This document shows positions 1-7,082 of a stretch of DNA of 8,272 nucleotides, one piece after another. The stretch lies in the NCBI GenBank assembly GCA_003527165.1, contig DPSI01000409.1:1-8272 (forward strand). Direction: 5' to 3'. Origin of the DNA: Pseudomonas sp. (GTDB taxonomy: Bacteria > Pseudomonadota > Gammaproteobacteria > Pseudomonadales > Pseudomonadaceae). A program made the position numbers and the translations under genes. The notes under the pieces are model-generated. The model was not told the DNA's origin and searched no databases. It worked only from the letters and a program-made list of their open reading frames with translations. Each line of letters opens with the position of its first letter. Positions within the stretch are counted from its first letter, which is position 1.

Positions 1-450
1 GACGCCAAGTTCGTCATCCACCTGCACACCGTCGGCGGCGTCGGGGTGGCGGCCCAGGCCGAGGGTTTGCTGCCGATCAGTCAGAACGCATGTTTACTGC
101 AGCATCAGGTTGCGTATCATGGGTACGAGGGGTTGGCCCTGCACCATGACGAACGCGAACGTCTGGTCGCCGACCTGGGGGACAAACCGCTGATGCTGCT
201 GCGCAACCACGGCACGCTGGCGGTCGGGGAGACGGCGGCGCAGGCATGGATCGGCATCTTCTTCCTGGAACGGGCCTGCGCGCAGCAGGTGGCGGCCCTG
301 TCGGGCGGACGCGAGCACGTGCTGCTGGCCCCCGATGCGGCGCAAGAGGAGACCAAGGAGCAGGGTCGAGGGATCGGCTTTATTTCGGCCCTGGCCTGGC
401 CGGGCGCGCTGCGGCAGCTGGAGCGCAAGTCGCCGGGCTACGACGCCTGA
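1..450 (+). CDS. Class II aldolase/adducin family protein, 3' part only
   Basis: The gene is open from the first base of the window, so its start lies to the left. 149 residues are visible, ending in TGA at 448-450. The fragment begins DAKFVIHLHT, where the two histidines of HLH (codons at 19-21 and 25-27) match the zinc-binding pair of the class II aldolase fold. A third histidine lies in RNHGTL (codon at 208-210), the usual third metal-ligand position. The family uses a divalent metal to stabilise an enediolate in aldol cleavage or decarboxylation. This subgroup, similar to eukaryotic adducin heads, mostly has no assigned substrate, so I name only the family. The catalytic N-terminal third is outside the window. 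Codon use is strongly GC-rich, like the next genes. The stop overlaps the proposed start of the downstream gene, suggesting co-transcription, although no functional link is evident. Confidence 0.85.
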   Translation, partial: DAKFVIHLHTVGGVGVAAQAEGLLPISQNACLLQHQVAYHGYEGLALHHDERERLVADLGDKPLMLLRNHGTLAVGETAAQAWIGIFFLERACAQQVAALSGGREHVLLAPDAAQEETKEQGRGIGFISALAWPGALRQLERKSPGYDA

Positions 451-1208
451 TCCTGGCGGCGGCGGGGGGCGTTCTGTCCCTCGGCGTCGCTGAGACGGCC
501 CAGGCCGGCGCCTGGGTCCAGGCCAGGGGGCAGGGCCAGGCCATCGTCAAATACGAGCGTCTGAAGGCCGACAGCGGTTTCGATCCGTCCGGCGACGAGA
601 CGGCCTTGCCGGCCGTGCGACGCGATGCGCGCCTGGGCCTGTTCGCCGAATACGGGGTGACGGATCGGCTGACCCTGCAGCTCAAGGCCGACTGGCAGGA
701 GGGCGAGGACGCCTTCGTCGATTACGAGGGACGCGGTCCCATCGAGATCGGCGCGACCTGGCAGGTGTTTCGCGACGACCGAAACGCCGTCAGCCTCTAT
801 GGCGGCTACAGCCGGGCGGGGGAGGGGCGAAATGCGGACTATGCGCCGCCGGGCGTGGGCGAACACGACTGGGAGGCGCGGTTGTCGGCGGGCCGGTCGC
901 TGGGGCCGCTATGGGGGATGGACCGATCCTTCGTGGAGGTTCAGGCCGCGCGGCGTCTGCGCGACGGCCTGGCCGACGAGACGCGCGTCGACGCCACGGC
1001 GGGCGCGCGGTTCGGCGGCGGCTGGATGGCCTTGGGCCAGGCCTTTGGCGGGGCGGCGGACGGCGGCGCCCGCTGGCTGTCGCTGGAGGCGTCGGTGGTG
1101 CGCGACCTGGGGTCGTGGAGCCGGCAGGCCCGGTGGAGACAAACGGTCGCAGGGCGAGAGACGCCTGCGGCCCATGGGCCCGTCATCGCGATCTGGCGTC
1201 GGTTCTAG
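447..1208 (+). CDS. Small exported protein, probably an outer-membrane beta-barrel, unknown function
   Basis: I do not recognise a named family. The frame reads LILAAAGGVLSLGVAETAQA then GAWVQ, which looks like a Sec signal peptide with an AQA cleavage site. The mature part of about 233 residues has many alternating hydrophobic/polar stretches (for example RLGLFAEYGV, RLTLQLKADW, AVSLYGGYSR) and ends in phenylalanine (IWRRF). These are typical of outer-membrane beta-barrels inserted by BAM. The start is uncertain. The only in-frame ATG is at 246, deep inside the aldolase gene, and would put about 67 unrelated residues ahead of the signal peptide. No in-frame GTG or TTG lies near the signal peptide. 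I therefore place the start at CTG 447, which overlaps the aldolase stop as CTGA and would allow translational coupling; no clear Shine-Dalgarno sequence precedes it. That the gene is real is supported by the signal peptide and composition; its function is unknown. Confidence 0.6.
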   Translation: MILAAAGGVLSLGVAETAQAGAWVQARGQGQAIVKYERLKADSGFDPSGDETALPAVRRDARLGLFAEYGVTDRLTLQLKADWQEGEDAFVDYEGRGPIEIGATWQVFRDDRNAVSLYGGYSRAGEGRNADYAPPGVGEHDWEARLSAGRSLGPLWGMDRSFVEVQAARRLRDGLADETRVDATAGARFGGGWMALGQAFGGAADGGARWLSLEASVVRDLGSWSRQARWRQTVAGRETPAAHGPVIAIWRRF

Positions 1209-1238
1209 GGCGGATTTCCGCGACGGAAATCTCCGCCC
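1208..1238 (+). terminator. GC-rich hairpin just after the stop codon, possible terminator
   Basis: The arms 1208-1220 and 1224-1238 pair over 13 bp, closed by a 3-base loop (CGA) and interrupted by a two-base bulge (CT at 1231-1232). The left arm starts on the last base of the TAG stop. There is no T-run after it (GGCGCGTTAG follows), so it is not a textbook intrinsic terminator. It could equally be a 3'-end stabilising structure. It separates the aldolase/barrel pair from the efflux genes. Confidence 0.35.
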
Positions 1239-1260
1239 GGCGCGTTAGTGTCGGATTACG

Positions 1261-1288
1261 TTGCGCAAGCCGCATTAGCCGGTAATGC
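1261..1288 (+). promoter_or_regulatory. Possible promoter with a short dyad ahead of the adaptor gene
   Basis: The intergenic DNA contains GCATTA (1272-1277) and its exact reverse complement TAATGC (1283-1288), spaced by 5 bases, which could be a small operator half-site pair. TTGCGC at 1261-1266 and TAATGC at 1283-1288 also have the 16-base spacing of a weak -35/-10 pair. Both are short enough to occur by chance. If the element is real, transcription would begin near 1295 and the GTG at 1321, not the ATG at 1285, would be the adaptor start. Confidence 0.22.
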
Positions 1289-1320
1289 ATGCGGCGTCCC
1301 CTGACCGAGAGTTCCGCCGC

Positions 1321-2427
1321 GTGATCAAACGTCACTTCTTCCTCGTCGCCGCCGCGATCCTTCTGGCGCTGATGGTCGTCGCCGCCGTGGTCAAGGTGGC
1401 CGCCCCGAACGACAAGTCGGCCCAAGGGCCGGGCGCGGGCGGCGGACGGCGAGGCGGGCAGCAGGTGTCGGAAGCGGTGGTGGCCCAGCGTCCGTTCTCG
1501 GATCAGATCCGCGTGCTGGGCGTGGCGCGCGGCCAGCGGTCGGTCAATGTCACCTCGTCGACGACGGAGCTGATCACCCGCGTCCTGTTCACCGATGGCC
1601 AGTTGGTGTCGGCCGGCGCGCCGCTGGTCGAGTTGCAGGCGCGCGAAGAGGACGCCGCCATCATCGAGGCGCGCGCCAACGTCAACCAGGCCCAGCGCGA
1701 ATACGACCGCTACAAGGCCCTGGCCGACCGCGGCGTGGCGCCTCGGGTCATGCTGGAGCAGGCCGAGACGGGCCTGGAGACCGCGCGCGCGTCGCTGCAG
1801 GCGGCGCAGGCGCGGCGCGGTGACCGGGTGATCCGCGCCCCGTTCGCCGGTCGGATGGGCCTGACGACCGTGACGCCCGGCACGCTGATCAATCCGGGCG
1901 CGGTGATCGCGACCCTTGACGACACCTCGACCATCCGCGTCGATTTCCCCTTGCCCGAGCGGTATCTGAACCTGTTGCAGCCGGGCGCGTCGATCACGGC
2001 GACGGCCGACGCCTATGGCGACGCGCCGTTCCAGGGACGGATCGCCCTGATCGACACCCGCGTCAACGAGGCGACCCGCGCCGCCACCGCCCGCGCCGAA
2101 TTCCCCAATCCCGGCGGCCGCATCCGGCCCGGAATGCTTCTGCGCGTCGTGGTGCAACAGGGTCAGCGCCAGACGGCGGCGGCCCCGGAATCGGCCGTAC
2201 AATACGAGGGCGCCGGCGCCTTCGTCTATCGCATCGCGCCCGGTCAGAACGGTTCGACCGCCCAGCGTGTCGAGGTCGAGACGGGCGCGGTCGAGAACGG
2301 CTTCGTCGAAATCCTGTCGGGCGTCGAGCCCGGCGAGCGGATCGTGGGGTCCGGCCTGAACCGTATCCAGCCGGGCGCGCCCGTCAGCGTCGCCGGGGCG
2401 CAGCGCAAGTCGGGCGCCGCCCAATGA
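1321..2427 (+). CDS. RND efflux periplasmic adaptor (membrane fusion protein), membrane-anchored
   Basis: This is a HlyD/AcrA-superfamily adaptor that would bridge an inner-membrane RND pump and an outer-membrane channel. Numbered from GTG 1321, the order is: N-terminal anchor helix (about 5-26, in IKRHFFLVAAAILLALMVVA), a Gly/Arg-rich linker, first lipoyl half (about 73-106), alpha-helical hairpin (about 107-166), second lipoyl half starting VIRAPFAGRMG, beta-barrel (about 202-280) and membrane-proximal domain to the end. It has no lipobox cysteine, unlike the lipoproteins MexA, TtgA and AcrA. I chose GTG 1321 because GAGAG at 1307-1311 is spaced as a ribosome site and the anchor helix follows at once. 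ATG 1285 in the same frame would add 12 residues (MHAASPDREFRR) but has no ribosome site and overlaps the putative promoter. The TGA overlaps the permease ATG. Codon use and sequence type match the left, alphaproteobacterial-like part. Confidence 0.88.
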   Translation: MIKRHFFLVAAAILLALMVVAAVVKVAAPNDKSAQGPGAGGGRRGGQQVSEAVVAQRPFSDQIRVLGVARGQRSVNVTSSTTELITRVLFTDGQLVSAGAPLVELQAREEDAAIIEARANVNQAQREYDRYKALADRGVAPRVMLEQAETGLETARASLQAAQARRGDRVIRAPFAGRMGLTTVTPGTLINPGAVIATLDDTSTIRVDFPLPERYLNLLQPGASITATADAYGDAPFQGRIALIDTRVNEATRAATARAEFPNPGGRIRPGMLLRVVVQQGQRQTAAAPESAVQYEGAGAFVYRIAPGQNGSTAQRVEVETGAVENGFVEILSGVEPGERIVGSGLNRIQPGAPVSVAGAQRKSGAAQ

Positions 2428-5400
2428 TGCTGTCCGATGTCTCGGTCCGGCGGCCGGTTTTCGCCGCCGTCGCCGCCATCGTGCTATGTGTGATCGGCGC
2501 GGCGGCCTTCTTCTTCCTGCCGGTGCGCGAACTGCCCGACGTCGATCCGCCCATCGTGTCGGTCAACACCAGCTACGCCGGGGCTTCGGCCGAGGTCATC
2601 GAAAGCCGGATCACCGAGCCGGTGGAGCAGCAGATCGCCGGCATCCAGGGCGTGGAGCGGATCACCTCCACCAGCCGCGACGGTCGTTCCAGCGTCAACA
2701 TCGAGTTCTCGCTGGACCGCAACATCGACGACGCCGCCAACGACGTGCGCGATCGCATCTCGCGCGTGCTGGGCCGTCTGCCGGATCAGGCGGATCCGCC
2801 CGAAGTGGCCAAGGCCGATTCCGACAGCCAGCCCATCCTGATCATGTTCCTGCGGTCCTCCACGATGGATCGTCTGGAACTGACCGACTACGCCCGCCGC
2901 TATCTGGTGGACCGCTTCGCCACCGTGCCGGGCGTGGCCCAGGTCAATATCTTCGGCGAGCAGCGCTACGCCATGCGCATCTGGCTGGAGCCGGCCAAAC
3001 TGAACAATTTTCAGCTCACGCCGACCGACGTCGCCGATGCGATCCGCACCCAGAACGTGCAGGTGTCCGCCGGACAGTTCGGTGGGCTTCCGGCCGTTGC
3101 GGGGCAGCAACTGAGTGCCACCATCATCGGCAAGACGCGCCTGCAGACCCCCGAGCAGTTCCGCGAAATCTTGTTGAAGGTTAACGGCGACGGTTCCCAG
3201 GTGCGCCTGAAGGATGTCGCCAGGGTCGAGCTGGGTGCCGAGCGCTCTGCGATCACTGCGCTTTACAACGGCATGCCGGCTGCGGGTATTGGCATCAAAC
3301 TGGCCACCGGCGCCAATGCACTGGATACCGCCAAGGCGGTGCGCCAGACCATCAGCGACTTGCAGCCGTTTTTCCCGGCGGGTATGGAAATCGTCTATCC
3401 GTACGACACGTCCCCGGTGGTCTCGACATCCATCACCAACGTGGTGCATACCCTGTTCGAAGCCATCGTGCTGGTGTTCCTGGTGATGTACCTGTTCCTG
3501 CAGAATTTCCGCGCGACGCTGATTCCGACGCTGGCAGTCCCGGTGGTATTGCTGGGTACGTTCGGCCTGCTGGCGGTGTTCGGCTTTAGCGTCAATACGC
3601 TGACCATGTTCGCCATGGTCCTGGCGATCGGCCTTCTGGTGGACGATGCCATCGTCGTGGTGGAGAACGTCGAACGGGTGATGGCTGAAGAGGGGCTCTC
3701 GCCGCTGGAGGCGACACGCAAATCCATGGGACAGATCCAGGGCGCGCTGATCGGCATCGGTCTGGTCCTGTCGGCCGTGTTTCTGCCGATGGCCTTCTTT
3801 GGCGGTTCTACAGGCGTCATCTACCGGCAGTTCTCGATCACCATCGCTTCCGCGATGACCTTATCGGTACTGGTCGCGCTGATTTTCACTCCAGCGCTTT
3901 GCGCGACCATGCTCAAGCCGATCGAGAAGGGCCATCACCACGAAAAACGCGGCTTCTTCGGCTGGTTCAACCGCACCTTCGATCGCGGCGTGAATCGTTA
4001 CGAAAAGGGCGTCGTTGCGGTGCTGAAGCGCAAGATCCCCTTCATCATCGTCTATCTGGCCGTCGTTGCGGTGCTGGCGGTGCTGTTCAGCCGGCTGCCC
4101 AGCTCGTTCCTGCCGGATGAGGATCAGGGCGTATTGTTCGCTCAGGTTCAAACCCCGGTGGGCTCGACGGCCGAGCGTACCCAGCAGACCGTGGATGCGA
4201 TGCGTGAGTACTTGCTGACCGAAGAGAGTGAAGTGGTCAATTCGGTGTTTACCGTCACAGGCTTCAACTTCGCGGGCCGCGGCCAGAACTCGGCGCTGGC
4301 GTTCATCGGCCTCAAGCCGTGGGGCGAGCGTCCAGACGCCGAGGACAGTGTCTTCGCTCTGGCCCAGCGCGCGCAGCAGCATTTCGCTATTTTCCGCGAT
4401 GCGCAGGTGTTCGCTTTCGCGCCACCTGCGGTCATGGAACTCGGCAACGCCACCGGCTTCAACTTCTACCTGCAGGATCGTGCCGGCCTCGGTCATGAAG
4501 CCCTGATGGGGGCGCGCAACCAGTTCCTGGGAATGGCTGCGCAGAGCTCAGTGCTACAGGGGGTACGCCCGAATGGTCTGAACGACGAGCCTCAATATCA
4601 GCTGCTGATCGATGACGAGAAGGCCCGCACGCTGGGTATCTCGTTGGAACAGATCAACAGCGCACTGTCGATTGGCTGGGGGTCGAGCTATGTCAACGAC
4701 TTCATTGATCGCGGTCGAGTGAAGAAGGTCTACATGCAAGGCGCGGCGCCTTCACGCATGGGGCCGGAGGATTTCGACAAGTGGTTCGTGCGCAACGATC
4801 AGGGCGAAATGGTACCGTTCAGCGCGTTCGGCAGCGGCAAGTGGGTCTATGGCTCGCCCAAGCTGTCACGCTACAACGGCGTTTCGGCGATGGAGATCCT
4901 CGGTGAAGCGGCTCCGGGTTACAGTACGGGTGATGCGATGGCCGAGGTCGAGCGCCTCGCGCAGCAACTGCCGTCGGGCGTAGGTGTGTCCTGGACGGGG
5001 CTGTCCTATGAGGAACGCCTGTCCGGCGATCAGGCGCCGGCGCTCTATGCGTTGTCTTTGCTGGTGGTGTTCCTCTGTCTGGCGGCGCTCTATGAGAGTT
5101 GGTCGATTCCGTTCGCGGTGATGTTGGTGGTGCCGCTGGGTGTCATCGGTGCACTGCTTGCGACCCTGGGCCGCGGCTTGTCCAATGACGTGTTCTTCCA
5201 GGTCGGCCTGCTGACGACCATCGGCCTGACCGCGAAGAATGCGATTCTGATCGTCGAGTTCGCAAAAGATCTGCATGAACAAGGCATGAGCCGCTTCGAT
5301 GCGGCGGTCCAGGCATGCCGCATGCGCTTGCGTCCGATCATCATGACCTCGCTGGCCTTCACCCTCGGTGTGGTACCGCTGGCGTTGGCGAGCGGTGCGG

Positions 5401-5561
5401 GCGCTGGCAGCTCGCACGCTATCGGTACGGGCGTCATCGGTGGCATGGTGACGGCGACGTTGCTGGTCATTTTCTGGGTGCCGCTGTTCTATGTTCTGGT
5501 GTCTTCACTGGGTGAGCGTAAAAAAACCGCCGCTGAAGAACCGAAGGGAGATGCGCAATGA
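2424..5561 (+). CDS. RND multidrug efflux permease (HAE1 family), hybrid of two lineages
   Basis: This is an inner-membrane proton/drug antiporter of 1045 residues, the usual length for AcrB/MexB proteins. The start ATG overlaps the adaptor stop, with no ribosome site of its own, so translation is probably coupled. TM1 lies at about residues 12-32. The proton relay is complete: D407 and D408 in TM4 ([12 protein letters not shown]), K938 in TM10 ([11 protein letters not shown]) and R970 (MRLRPI). Residues 1-182 carry [26 protein letters not shown] and [12 protein letters not shown], typical of alphaproteobacterial HAE1 pumps that usually lack a linked channel gene. MexB/TtgB would show LPVNQYPSIAPP and VIEQQMNGLDNL here. 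From YAMRIWL (182-188) onward it is MexB/TtgB-like: [82 protein letters not shown]. Codon use shifts at the same place. The reading frame is intact. Drug-pump function is secure by family; whether this exact protein exists in one organism is doubtful. Confidence 0.93.
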   Translation: MMLSDVSVRRPVFAAVAAIVLCVIGAAAFFFLPVRELPDVDPPIVSVNTSYAGASAEVIESRITEPVEQQIAGIQGVERITSTSRDGRSSVNIEFSLDRNIDDAANDVRDRISRVLGRLPDQADPPEVAKADSDSQPILIMFLRSSTMDRLELTDYARRYLVDRFATVPGVAQVNIFGEQRYAMRIWLEPAKLNNFQLTPTDVADAIRTQNVQVSAGQFGGLPAVAGQQLSATIIGKTRLQTPEQFREILLKVNGDGSQVRLKDVARVELGAERSAITALYNGMPAAGIGIKLATGANALDTAKAVRQTISDLQPFFPAGMEIVYPYDTSPVVSTSITNVVHTLFEAIVLVFLVMYLFLQNFRATLIPTLAVPVVLLGTFGLLAVFGFSVNTLTMFAMVLAIGLLVDDAIVVVENVERVMAEEGLSPLEATRKSMGQIQGALIGIGLVLSAVFLPMAFFGGSTGVIYRQFSITIASAMTLSVLVALIFTPALCATMLKPIEKGHHHEKRGFFGWFNRTFDRGVNRYEKGVVAVLKRKIPFIIVYLAVVAVLAVLFSRLPSSFLPDEDQGVLFAQVQTPVGSTAERTQQTVDAMREYLLTEESEVVNSVFTVTGFNFAGRGQNSALAFIGLKPWGERPDAEDSVFALAQRAQQHFAIFRDAQVFAFAPPAVMELGNATGFNFYLQDRAGLGHEALMGARNQFLGMAAQSSVLQGVRPNGLNDEPQYQLLIDDEKARTLGISLEQINSALSIGWGSSYVNDFIDRGRVKKVYMQGAAPSRMGPEDFDKWFVRNDQGEMVPFSAFGSGKWVYGSPKLSRYNGVSAMEILGEAAPGYSTGDAMAEVERLAQQLPSGVGVSWTGLSYEERLSGDQAPALYALSLLVVFLCLAALYESWSIPFAVMLVVPLGVIGALLATLGRGLSNDVFFQVGLLTTIGLTAKNAILIVEFAKDLHEQGMSRFDAAVQACRMRLRPIIMTSLAFTLGVVPLALASGAGAGSSHAIGTGVIGGMVTATLLVIFWVPLFYVLVSSLGERKKTAAEEPKGDAQ
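2961..3002 (+). other. Junction between alphaproteobacterial-type and Pseudomonas-type sequence
   Basis: Inside the permease the sequence type changes across the codons for [14 protein letters not shown]. Upstream of 2966 the protein fits an alphaproteobacterial HAE1 pump; downstream of about 2991 it fits MexB/TtgB. The YAMRIWL codons (2967-2987) encode one of the best-conserved segments of the family and could be nearly identical in both parents. That would suit either homologous recombination or a false k-mer join. The exact breakpoint cannot be fixed within the shared stretch. In AcrB numbering this is the border between the PN2 porter segment and the DN docking subdomain. Confidence 0.75.
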
Positions 5562-6985
5562 ACAAGTCAGTACTGGCCATGGCACTGCTGGCAGCGCTTA
5601 GTGGTTGCTCGTTGATTCCCGAATATCAGCACCCTGACGCGCCCACTGCGGCCAGCTGGCCGGGAGGCGAGGCTTACGAAGGCACATCCGCTGCGTCCCA
5701 GGAGCAGATCAATCTGGGCTGGGAAGCGTTTTTCCGCGATCCCGCGCTGCGCCAGCTGATTGAAGTGGCGCTGGAAAACAACCGTGATTTGCGTGTCGCG
5801 GCACTTAACGTAGACGCCTATCGCGCGTTGTACCGCATCCAGCGCGCCGATCTGCTGCCTTTAGTAAGTGCCGACGGTACCGGTAGCCGGACCCGTACGC
5901 CTGGCGATCTCAACCAGACCGGGCAGAGCGGTATCAGCAGTCAGTACAGCGCGACGTTCGGCGTCTCCTGGGAGCTGGACCTGTTTGGCCGTCTCGACAG
6001 CCTGCGCGAGCAGGCGCTGCAAGAATACTTCGCGACGGAAGCGGCACAGCGCAGCACGCAGGTCAGCCTGATCGCCAGCGTTGCCAACGCCTGGTTGACG
6101 TTGCAGGCCGACCAGGCTCTGCTTCAGGTCAGCCGCGACACGCTGAAGACTTATGAAGAGAGCCTCGGGCTGACGCAGCATAGCTTCGATGTAGGCGTTG
6201 CGTCAGCGCTCGAGCTCAGCCAGGCCCGCAGTGCGGTGGATACGGCGCGGGTACGCATCGAACAGTACACCCGGCAGGTAGCCCAAGACCGTAACGCGCT
6301 GACCCTGCTTCTTGGACAGAACATCCCCGCTAACCTTCCGGTTGCTGGCGATCTGGAGCGCGAGCAACTGGCGGCGTTACCAATCGGTCTGCCGTCCGAT
6401 CTGCTCCACAAACGCCCCGACATCATTCAAGCCGAGCGTCAGCTCAGGGCGGCGAATGCGAACATCGGCGCGGCTCGAGCGGCATTCTTTCCACGCATCA
6501 GCCTAACCGGCGCGGCGGGCACGGCGAGCAGCGAGCTATCTGGTCTGTTTGATGGTGGCTCCAGCTACTGGACCTTCTCTCCGAGCATTAGCGTGCCCAT
6601 TTTCAATGCCGGGCAGCTACGCGCCAATCTCGATTACGCGCAAATCAGCCGCAACATCCAGGTTGCGCAGTACGAGACGGCCATCCAGACCGCTTTTCGC
6701 GAGGTGTCCGACGGCCTGGCCGCCCAGGCGACCTATACCCGCCAGGTCCAGGCTCAGCGCGACCTGCTGGACACCAGTGAGGATTATTTTCGTCTGGCCG
6801 AACGGCGTTACCGCACCGGCGTGGATAGCTACCTGACCTTGCTCGATGCTCAGCGCCAGCTGTTCGACGTGCAACAACAGTACATCGCTGATCGTCTGGC
6901 GCAGATGATCAGCGAGGTCAACCTGTTCAAGGCATTGGGTGGCGGATGGGACGTGCAAGCCGAGCCGATTCCCGGCGAAGGCTGA
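5558..6985 (+). CDS. oprM: Outer-membrane efflux channel lipoprotein, OprM/TtgC type
   Basis: This is the trimeric TolC-like exit duct of an RND pump, carrying drugs across the periplasm and outer membrane. It has 475 residues, against about 485 for OprM. The N-terminus has a lipoprotein signal with lipobox LSGC and lipidated Cys17; Ser at +2 agrees with outer-membrane sorting. Two structural repeats are visible: the first contains WELDLFGR (138-145) and [23 protein letters not shown], the second [19 protein letters not shown] (from 286), FFPRISLTG and [16 protein letters not shown] (about 421-436). The ATG overlaps the permease TGA. GGGAG at 5546-5550, 7 bases upstream, is a good ribosome site. 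Codon use is less GC-biased than in the left part (68 of the first 100 codons end in G/C). The permease-oprM-convergent helicase order matches the Pseudomonas mexAB-oprM locus; ttgC or a close paralogue name would also fit. Confidence 0.93.
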   Translation: MNKSVLAMALLAALSGCSLIPEYQHPDAPTAASWPGGEAYEGTSAASQEQINLGWEAFFRDPALRQLIEVALENNRDLRVAALNVDAYRALYRIQRADLLPLVSADGTGSRTRTPGDLNQTGQSGISSQYSATFGVSWELDLFGRLDSLREQALQEYFATEAAQRSTQVSLIASVANAWLTLQADQALLQVSRDTLKTYEESLGLTQHSFDVGVASALELSQARSAVDTARVRIEQYTRQVAQDRNALTLLLGQNIPANLPVAGDLEREQLAALPIGLPSDLLHKRPDIIQAERQLRAANANIGAARAAFFPRISLTGAAGTASSELSGLFDGGSSYWTFSPSISVPIFNAGQLRANLDYAQISRNIQVAQYETAIQTAFREVSDGLAAQATYTRQVQAQRDLLDTSEDYFRLAERRYRTGVDSYLTLLDAQRQLFDVQQQYIADRLAQMISEVNLFKALGGGWDVQAEPIPGEG

Positions 6986-7033
6986 TCGTCTTCGGTGGGT
7001 GTCAGCGCCCGCCGCACCCGCTCAATGCTACAC

Positions 7034-7071
7034 AAACAAGAACGCCGCCCCGAAGGGCGGCGTTCTTGTTT
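7034..7071. terminator. Perfect 17-bp hairpin, bidirectional terminator between convergent genes
   Basis: The arms 7034-7050 (AAACAAGAACGCCGCCC) and 7055-7071 are exact reverse complements around a CGAA tetraloop. The G/C-rich core sits next to the loop and the outer part is A-rich on the left and T-rich on the right (TTCTTGTTT), so it can act for either strand. It lies 48 bases after the oprM stop and 11 bases beyond the helicase stop, as expected for a terminator shared by two converging genes. Confidence 0.9.
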
Positions 7072-7082
7072 GGCGTGCCGAA

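Noticed and set aside
246..446. N-terminal extension of the barrel protein from ATG 246
   Set aside because: These residues come from reading the aldolase gene out of frame, are low-complexity Gly/Ala/Arg, and would bury the signal peptide inside the protein.
1183..2424. 413-codon open frame on the minus strand opposite the adaptor gene
   Set aside because: It is the antisense shadow of a GC-rich gene. The translation is Arg/His/Asp-rich with no recognisable domain, while the plus frame encodes a complete adaptor.
2484..3449. 321-codon open frame on the minus strand opposite the permease, spanning the junction
   Set aside because: Antisense shadow of the permease; composition is typical of a reverse-frame artefact and it shows no family motifs.
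4011..4076. 15-base direct repeat GTCGTTGCGGTGCTG at 4011-4025 and 4062-4076
   Set aside because: Both copies are in frame and encode VVAVL near a hydrophobic segment. Two copies 51 bases apart fit codon bias in repetitive hydrophobic peptide and not a mobile or CRISPR repeat.
5520..5526. Run of seven A near the permease 3' end as a possible frameshift site
   Set aside because: The frame stays open through it and reads a normal lysine-containing tail into the ATGA overlap; there is no downstream structure or alternative product to support programmed slippage.
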